A stretch of 61,480 nucleotides of DNA. Origin: Chloroflexota bacterium (GTDB lineage Bacteria > Chloroflexota > Anaerolineae > Aggregatilineales > Phototrophicaceae). The translations under genes and the position numbers were made by a program. This document shows, one piece after another, positions 56,348 to 61,480 of the stretch. The stretch covers positions 1 through 61,480 of the forward strand of contig JAPOYT010000030.1 in NCBI GenBank assembly GCA_026706445.1, written 5' to 3'. The stretch's first letter is position 1; each line of letters starts with the position of its first letter. The notes beneath the pieces were generated by a model. The model was not told the origin of the DNA, made no database searches, and saw only the letters and a list, made by a program, of their open reading frames with translations.

Positions 56348-56757
56348 GAATATGGACCTCCATCAACTCGAAAACAGGACTTCCGGCTGATATTCACCTG
56401 GCGCCGGCGGCCAGAACAATGCGGCAGACTGAACGATTCAACTTGATGCCGGCTTATCCAATACGGTCAAAGTTACACGAAGAATCAGAGGCCTTTGGAC
56501 ACTTGTCTAAGCGCAATTTGAGCAGCGCGCAAATGCGATCTTGCGCCGGCTAACCGTGTTGTCCAGCCGCAAAATTCATCCTCGTTTCGACGCTTGCAAA
56601 ATCTAGGCTAGGTTACGGTATCCTTTACGCATTCACAAGTGAGAATCCACAAGCGCGGAATACCGTCATAATGCTTTGTGCGCTATAGCAGAACTGAGTA
56701 GACTATGTTGAAGCGCCAAGGCCGATGAGCCGTGCCGGACAATTGTGGGAGAAGACG
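56348..56757. other. Divergent intergenic region between sucC and the LysM gene
   Basis: 410 bases without a recognisable gene or RNA. It must carry the promoter for each flanking gene. A TATCCT box (around 56618) and a CATAAT box (around 56669) are weak -10 candidates on the plus strand. I see no repeats. Confidence 0.4.
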
Positions 56758-58479
56758 ATGAGGAAACGACTGGCGATCTTCGTCAAAACCTTGCTTTTAT
56801 TGTGCATTACACTGTCATTCGGACAAGAGAACACGGTCGCCAACTTACTCGAAAACGGCGACTTTGAAGGGGAATTCATAGAACTGGAGGGCGCGGACCC
56901 GCGTATGGTTGCGGCGTCCTGGACGCCATGGCATGTCCCAGCCGATGACACCAGCCCGTCATTCGCAAATCACAGCCCGAACTACGACGAAGAACGGGAC
57001 AGAATCCGTTTGGATGAAGCAGGCAAGGCGCAGAAATACTTCACGCTCTTCGCCACGCATCAGGGTGGCATCTATCAGGAGGTAGATTCGCTGACCAGCG
57101 GATCGACTTATCGGTTCAGCGTTTATGCCTACGTGTGGTCGTCCAGCTTTGAGGATACCGAATTCAGCGAGGATCCGGGGGATGTTGTCCTGCGTGTCGG
57201 CATTGACCCGAACGGCGGAACCGATGGCGCGAGCGACGATATCATCTGGTCGACCGCGGCGACCTTTTTCTACGATGCCTTTCGCCAATATGCGGTGATT
57301 GCAACAGCCGAGAGCTCAAGCATTACCGTCTTTGTCGAATCCACCGTCGGCGAGCCGCGGGCAAACAACTACATCTATCTCGATGATGCGGTGTTGGAAG
57401 CGGCGAGCGAGACGGTCGTGGTTGTTGATGACACGCCGACGCAGGAGACGGACGCAAACCTTGAAAATGGCGCGACCACAGAAACACCGCAAGACGAAGC
57501 GCCCATGCAGACGACCGCCGAGAGTGAAGACGCCGATGATATCGATGCGCCAGAGCCGGAGGGAAGCACACCCACGCCCACGCCAACCGCGACGCCAGAC
57601 GAAGTCAATCATATAGTCGAAGCGGGCGATACCGTCGGCGGGCTCGCGGACGATTATGGCACTACCGTCCAAGCGATCAGAGAAGCCAACAGTTTGAACG
57701 CTGCCAGCGCAATTTTCATCGGGCAGATCCTCATCATTCCGATCAACGTCAATGATGTTGGCGGAGCAAGCGCGTTAGCAGCGTTATCGGCACAACAGGC
57801 GCCCTCCCCAACCGCCACTGCAACGCCTTCCGCAACCCCTACCGAGACGCCCACCGCAACCACGACACCTACGCCCACATTCACAAGCACGGCCACGCCA
57901 ACAGCAACGCCAATCACGCACCAGATTCTTCCAGGCGACGCGCTGGTAAACATCGCGAGACGCTATGGAACCACGGTTGAACTGCTTGCTGAACAGAACG
58001 GCATCGTCAACGTCCATCAAATTGACGTCGGCCAGATTCTTGTGATTCCGTCGCCGATTCCGCCCAGCCCAACGCCGACGGAAATACCGACGGCTACAGC
58101 GATAGCGACTTTTACCACGCATATCATCTACATCGTGCAAATTGGCGACACGCTCGACGAGATCGCGCGCGAGCACGGCACGACCATACAGGCGATTGTC
58201 GATCGGAACGGGATCACGAACCCGCGTTTGATTGTTCCGGGCCAGGAATTGGAAATCCCTACGGCGGGTCAGCCTCCCGGTACGCCAACGAGAACACCTC
58301 AGCCGACGCCGACACCACTGCCAACATCAATTCCTGTGACTTATACAGTCCAGCCTGGCGATACGCTTTCCACCATTGCTGCGCTCTATGGCCTAAGCAT
58401 TGTGGAATTGGCGCAGCTCAACGGCATTACCAATGCCGACGCCTTGAGCGTCGGCCAAGTGTTGACCATACCCGGCTAA
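56758..58479 (+). CDS. Exported CBM-like and four-LysM protein
   Basis: 573 residues from the ATG at 56758 (an ATG at 56725 would add 11). A signal peptide covers about residues 1-23. Residues about 25-215 resemble a carbohydrate-binding jelly roll (NLLENGDFEGEFIEL, GGIYQEVDSLTSGSTYRFSV, NNYIYLDDAVLE). Four LysM domains follow, each with a D-x2-x-IA-type helix and VGQ/GQ-x-L-x-IP end, separated by Thr/Pro/Ala-rich linkers. LysM binds N-acetylglucosamine polymers such as peptidoglycan. There is no catalytic domain, so the protein is probably a wall-binding or matrix protein. Confidence 0.85.
   Translation: MRKRLAIFVKTLLLLCITLSFGQENTVANLLENGDFEGEFIELEGADPRMVAASWTPWHVPADDTSPSFANHSPNYDEERDRIRLDEAGKAQKYFTLFATHQGGIYQEVDSLTSGSTYRFSVYAYVWSSSFEDTEFSEDPGDVVLRVGIDPNGGTDGASDDIIWSTAATFFYDAFRQYAVIATAESSSITVFVESTVGEPRANNYIYLDDAVLEAASETVVVVDDTPTQETDANLENGATTETPQDEAPMQTTAESEDADDIDAPEPEGSTPTPTPTATPDEVNHIVEAGDTVGGLADDYGTTVQAIREANSLNAASAIFIGQILIIPINVNDVGGASALAALSAQQAPSPTATATPSATPTETPTATTTPTPTFTSTATPTATPITHQILPGDALVNIARRYGTTVELLAEQNGIVNVHQIDVGQILVIPSPIPPSPTPTEIPTATAIATFTTHIIYIVQIGDTLDEIAREHGTTIQAIVDRNGITNPRLIVPGQELEIPTAGQPPGTPTRTPQPTPTPLPTSIPVTYTVQPGDTLSTIAALYGLSIVELAQLNGITNADALSVGQVLTIPG
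57802..57912 (+). repeat. Low-complexity Thr/Pro/Ala linker repeat in the LysM gene
   Basis: Codons for Pro-Thr, Ala-Thr and Thr-Pro repeat throughout this stretch (P-T-A-T-A-T-P pattern), with lesser versions near 57570-57599 and 58282-58334. It lies between LysM domains one and two. Such linkers are flexible and often glycosylated in exported bacterial proteins. Confidence 0.7.
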
Positions 58480-58821
58480 ACCGGCGCAGGTAAGACCTGT
58501 AGATTCAGAGTCGACAAAGCAGCGTAAGATCGAGACAGCCACTGCTACGGCCGTAAAGCGGTCGACAAGCCGGCAACTGTCAATACGAGCTTTCGGGCGC
58601 AACCTGTGCAGGCTGGTTCAGAGGCACTATCACATCGTATCGCCTGAAACCTTGCGATCATTCTTTGGCGTCAGAGCGTTGAATCCGCGCTCATCGCAAT
58701 CTGCTCTAAAGTGGTCCTTTTGCCCATGAACATCCGACCGTGACGCGGTAAGATGGACACGATCTGATGTGATGATGCAAGCCTGGATCGGCTATTTGTG
58801 CGGCACAGAAGAGGCAGTCAT
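58480..58821. other. Intergenic stretch between the two LysM genes
   Basis: 342 bases in which I see no tRNA, terminator, repeat or convincing gene. A TAAGAT -10-like box lies at 58749-58754 with no clear -35, so a promoter for the downstream gene is possible. Confidence 0.4.
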
Positions 58822-60339
58822 TTGTCCGAGCGTTTGATTAACTCGCTGAGCTTGCTTTTAACCGCGCTGCTCTTGGCTGGTCTGCCAATTCTGGCGCAAG
58901 AGTCCAGCGATGCGAGATTTACCGTTCACGTTGTACAGCGTGGCGAAAACCTCTTTCGCATCGCGCTGCAATACGATCGATTCGCCGAAGAAATCGCCGA
59001 AGCCAACGGCATCACCGATAGCGATTCGATTGTCATCGGCCAGCGCCTGATCATCCCCCTGCCGGCGAACTCGCCTCAAGAGCGAATCACCCACGTCGTT
59101 GCGGCTGGCGAGACGCTGGCAAGCATCGCTACCGCCTACGACAAGACCGTTTCCCAATTGATGGTATTGAACAGTTTGGCATCGAGGGACCTGATCTATG
59201 TCGGACAGGAACTGACCATCGTAGACGGAGACCCAATCGCTTGCGTTGAGACGCTGGGCTCAACCCAGCCCAGCGCGCCCAATGTAGGCGAAGCAATTCC
59301 CATTCCCGCGATAGCGCCCGAAGCTGGTACGCGCCACTCCTTTTCACGAACCGGCGACCCGTCTCAAGTCTATATCCACACTGTGCAATCCGGCGAGACC
59401 TTGTCCGAAATTGGGCTGCGCTACAACCAGACGATCGACGCCCTTGCGCGCGTCAACAACATGGCCGATCCGGGTTTGCTCAGCGTCGGCCAGCGGCTGG
59501 TTGTTCCGGGTATTCGGCTGCCACAATTGACGCGCAAACTGCCGGATTCTGTATTGGCTTTCACAATCGATCCGCTCGTATTTTCCGCTGGGCGCAGCGG
59601 CCGAGTTGAATTACTGACCAGTAAGCCAGTAACGATCAGCGGAAAATTTATGGGCCGTGAATTGCGCGTCATCGCGCGCGAGGACGGCAAGCGGCACAAT
59701 ATCCTCATTGGCATCCCGATGTTCACCGAGTTGAACGTCTATCCCATGACGCTCCAACTGCAGGATGAGTTCGGGCAATCGACTCCGATTGACGCAAGCG
59801 TGCAGGTGATCGCCGGTGGTTATGGACGTCAAACCATTCGGATCAGCGACAGTGAACTTTTGGCGCCGGCGGTGGAAGAGGAAGAAACCGCGTTGCTTGC
59901 GCTCTATACCGGCCGATTCACAGATGAGCGATCGTGGATCAATTCGTTGAGCTTGCCAGCCGCCGCGCCGATCAATGCTGTGTTTGGCACTCTGCGCTCG
60001 TACAATGGCAGTCCCTTTGATCGCTATCATGGCGGCGTTGATTTCGCCGGCGCGCCGGGCACATCAATTCTGGCCGCCGCAGACGGAGAAGTGATCATGG
60101 TGAATCGCCTGCATATCCGCGGCAACACGACATTGATCGACCATGGATGGGGCTTGTACACCCTCTATGCCCACCAAGATGAAACGCTGGTCCAATTGGG
60201 AGAGGCCGTCGCAACGGGCCAGGTGATCGGTACGGTAGGCTCAACTGGCCGCAGCACCGGACCCCATTTGCATTGGGAGGCCTGGTTGAACGGCGTAAAC
60301 ATCGACCCGATGCAATGGGTGCAGGAGGTCTTTCCTTAG
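58822..60339 (+). CDS. Exported LysM and M23 peptidase protein
   Basis: 505 residues from a TTG with GAGG seven bases upstream; a GTG at 58798 would add eight. After the signal peptide come LysM domains at about 35-85, 90-135 and 185-230, then a middle beta-rich region. A C-terminal M23 (LytM) domain has the zinc motif pattern: YHGGVDFAG (H-x3-D), YAHQDETL and HLHWEAW (HxH). It should cleave peptidoglycan cross-links, or act like a non-hydrolytic amidase activator. All zinc ligands are present, so activity is likely. It works with the preceding LysM protein. Confidence 0.9.
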   Translation: MSERLINSLSLLLTALLLAGLPILAQESSDARFTVHVVQRGENLFRIALQYDRFAEEIAEANGITDSDSIVIGQRLIIPLPANSPQERITHVVAAGETLASIATAYDKTVSQLMVLNSLASRDLIYVGQELTIVDGDPIACVETLGSTQPSAPNVGEAIPIPAIAPEAGTRHSFSRTGDPSQVYIHTVQSGETLSEIGLRYNQTIDALARVNNMADPGLLSVGQRLVVPGIRLPQLTRKLPDSVLAFTIDPLVFSAGRSGRVELLTSKPVTISGKFMGRELRVIAREDGKRHNILIGIPMFTELNVYPMTLQLQDEFGQSTPIDASVQVIAGGYGRQTIRISDSELLAPAVEEEETALLALYTGRFTDERSWINSLSLPAAAPINAVFGTLRSYNGSPFDRYHGGVDFAGAPGTSILAAADGEVIMVNRLHIRGNTTLIDHGWGLYTLYAHQDETLVQLGEAVATGQVIGTVGSTGRSTGPHLHWEAWLNGVNIDPMQWVQEVFP

Positions 60340-60366
60340 CTGCCGCGCTTGCTCATTTGACGCTGG

Positions 60367-61480
60367 CTACTTGGCGTAGGCGCCGTCGAGCGCTTCGAAA
60401 TCGGTAAACAGAAAATGATCGTGGTAATAGTGAATCCACAAGAATGACAGAATCGCCGTGTAATAGGCGATGTCAAAGTGGCTGTTGCCGTCGATGCCGG
60501 GGCGCACAACCGCAGCCAGAACGTAAACCAGCACAAAGATGACCGCGGAACCGACCAGCAATGCAGCGCTGAAACCGTAAAGGGCGCGGGCGTCTCTGGT
60601 ACGACGGCTGAAACGCGCGACCAGCGGCGCATTCGCATCCAGTTCGCCTGCCAACTGCCGAATCTTGATGATGTAAAAGGTGATAGCCAAGTATTGAAAA
60701 GAGTGCCAGGTGTTCAGTCCCTGGAATGCAGTATCGAGATTCGGCAAGAGCGGAGTGAAAAACGCCACCAGCACAGTCAAGGAAATGAAGACGAATTTCG
60801 GCATATTGAGTACGCCGTGATAGTACTCGAAAATGCTTTTGGCGATGTATGACAAGAGCGCGAACCCAAACACGGCGCTAACAAGCAGGAAAAACCAGGG
60901 ATTATCCGGCTGTTGAAACAGATCGGGTATTGCTTCGCCCAAATCGTTCTGCCCGATTTCAAAGGCGCCCTGGCTTATCTTCCACATCGCGATGGGAAAG
61001 AGGCTCGTAAGCACAATTGCATAATCGATCAGCCGCGAAAGAGGGCTCAGCGCGCTCCGACGGACAAACTTTGACTCTTTATGGTTATAGAGCTCAATAA
61101 TGTAAGTCACTTGATGCAATACGTGCAGTGAAGCCCAAAAGAAAAAGAATGTGAGCATTAAGCTCAGGTTTAGAAACGCGAGTGAAATTACGAGGACTGG
61201 AATGATTATCGACGAGCGAACCAAAGTTGGATAACGCTCCTTAAAGCGTTCATCCAATCCGGTGCGCAGAAATGTGGACATCATATGCGGACCGCCGATA
61301 GCAACCGCCACAAAGGTATTCACCAGATTGCGACTGATGTCGTCCGCAAGCCCCAAATGGACTCCCAGCAGATACATGAGATAAGGCAAGGGCACGACTA
61401 CTACACTGAGCGTGATAAAGAATAAATCCCAGCGCCTGTTGCGCAGCCAGTAGTTTCGCTTGTCGATATCAGCGGCGTAC
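60367..61480 (-). CDS. His-rich multi-pass membrane protein (5' end outside window)
   Basis: The minus-strand frame is open through the right edge, so the N-terminus is missing; 370 residues are visible, and a GTG at 61395 inside it is not the real start. About seven to eight membrane helices are seen. Conserved-looking histidine clusters occur in GGPHMM, SLHVLHQVTY, EYYHGVLN, NTWHSFQYL and IHYYHDHFLF. Such clusters suggest a metal site in the membrane, as in di-iron oxygenases or desaturase-like proteins. I do not recognise the family. Confidence 0.6.
   Translation of the reverse strand, partial: YAADIDKRNYWLRNRRWDLFFITLSVVVVPLPYLMYLLGVHLGLADDISRNLVNTFVAVAIGGPHMMSTFLRTGLDERFKERYPTLVRSSIIIPVLVISLAFLNLSLMLTFFFFWASLHVLHQVTYIIELYNHKESKFVRRSALSPLSRLIDYAIVLTSLFPIAMWKISQGAFEIGQNDLGEAIPDLFQQPDNPWFFLLVSAVFGFALLSYIAKSIFEYYHGVLNMPKFVFISLTVLVAFFTPLLPNLDTAFQGLNTWHSFQYLAITFYIIKIRQLAGELDANAPLVARFSRRTRDARALYGFSAALLVGSAVIFVLVYVLAAVVRPGIDGNSHFDIAYYTAILSFLWIHYYHDHFLFTDFEALDGAYAK

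Noticed and set aside
57654..57953. Minus-strand Val/Gly-rich frame in the LysM gene.
   Set aside because: It is the reverse complement of the Thr/Pro linker, hence the regular pattern.
1..61480. Search by eye for CRISPR arrays, insertion sequences, integrases and prophage genes.
   Set aside because: No regularly spaced direct repeats, transposase or integrase-like reading frames were seen.

Overview
The window looks like a contiguous piece of a bacterial chromosome with mid-50s percent GC and no phage, insertion sequence or CRISPR array. Several traits together suggest a Chloroflexota (Anaerolineae-like) bacterium. They are an archaeal-type aspartate-semialdehyde dehydrogenase, a type II isopentenyl-diphosphate isomerase, a polyphosphate-glucokinase-like ROK kinase, TrmFO, a roadblock/LC7 protein, LysM proteins with long Thr/Pro linkers, a DUF1461-type membrane protein, tRNA genes without an encoded CCA, and no lipopolysaccharide genes. 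This is an inference from gene content, not a sequence comparison.

Region by region. 1-3.1 kb (minus strand): the truncated tRNA-Glu(CTC), trpS, smpB, a TPR-membrane protein and tRNA-Leu(GAG). 3.2-8.3 kb (plus): plsX-fabF-trmFO-hflX. 8.3-21.4 kb: surface proteins and a polysaccharide-type cluster. It holds three beta-propeller exported proteins, a THUMP-type methyltransferase, a 1043-residue fusion of a glycosidase-like domain to an O-antigen-ligase-type membrane domain, a UDP-sugar epimerase/decarboxylase, a second ligase/polymerase, GtrA and a GT4 glycosyltransferase. 21.4-35.5 kb: acpP, fni, hemW, a PP2C phosphatase beside an OmpR-type regulator, a flavin reductase, a ROK kinase, an L,D-transpeptidase, pheA-asd, a small heat-shock protein, an adenosine-deaminase-like protein, pyrG and a roadblock protein. 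35.7-43.4 kb: MoxR-DUF58, a sarcosine-oxidase-like flavoenzyme, a GNAT acetyltransferase, a fused MFS/spermidine-synthase-like protein, a DUF1461 protein and a Tat-exported polysaccharide deacetylase-like protein. 43.6-50 kb: gap-pgk-tpiA with a membrane protein translationally linked to tpiA, then upp and a WecA/TagO-type transferase. 50.1-56.3 kb: ruvB-queA, the rplU-rpmA-rpmE ribosomal operon, tdk and sucCD. 56.7-61.5 kb: two LysM cell-wall proteins and a His-rich membrane protein running off the right edge.

The most unusual items are these. Ribosomal protein L31 is fused to a domain that matches the RNA polymerase alpha C-terminal domain and keeps its DNA-contact residues. The glycosidase/ligase fusion has Asn where the clan GH-A nucleophile Glu belongs. 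The adenosine-deaminase-like protein beside pyrG has lost most metal-binding and catalytic residues. A membrane protein after tpiA most plausibly starts at a CTG codon inside the tpiA end. A lipoprotein joins DUF348, G5 and a beta-propeller.

Functionally the window mixes central metabolism (glycolysis, succinyl-CoA ligase, fatty acid and nucleotide synthesis), translation (three ribosomal proteins, SmpB, TrpS, two tRNAs, tRNA modification) and envelope building (polysaccharide polymerisation, L,D-transpeptidase, M23 endopeptidase, LysM proteins).
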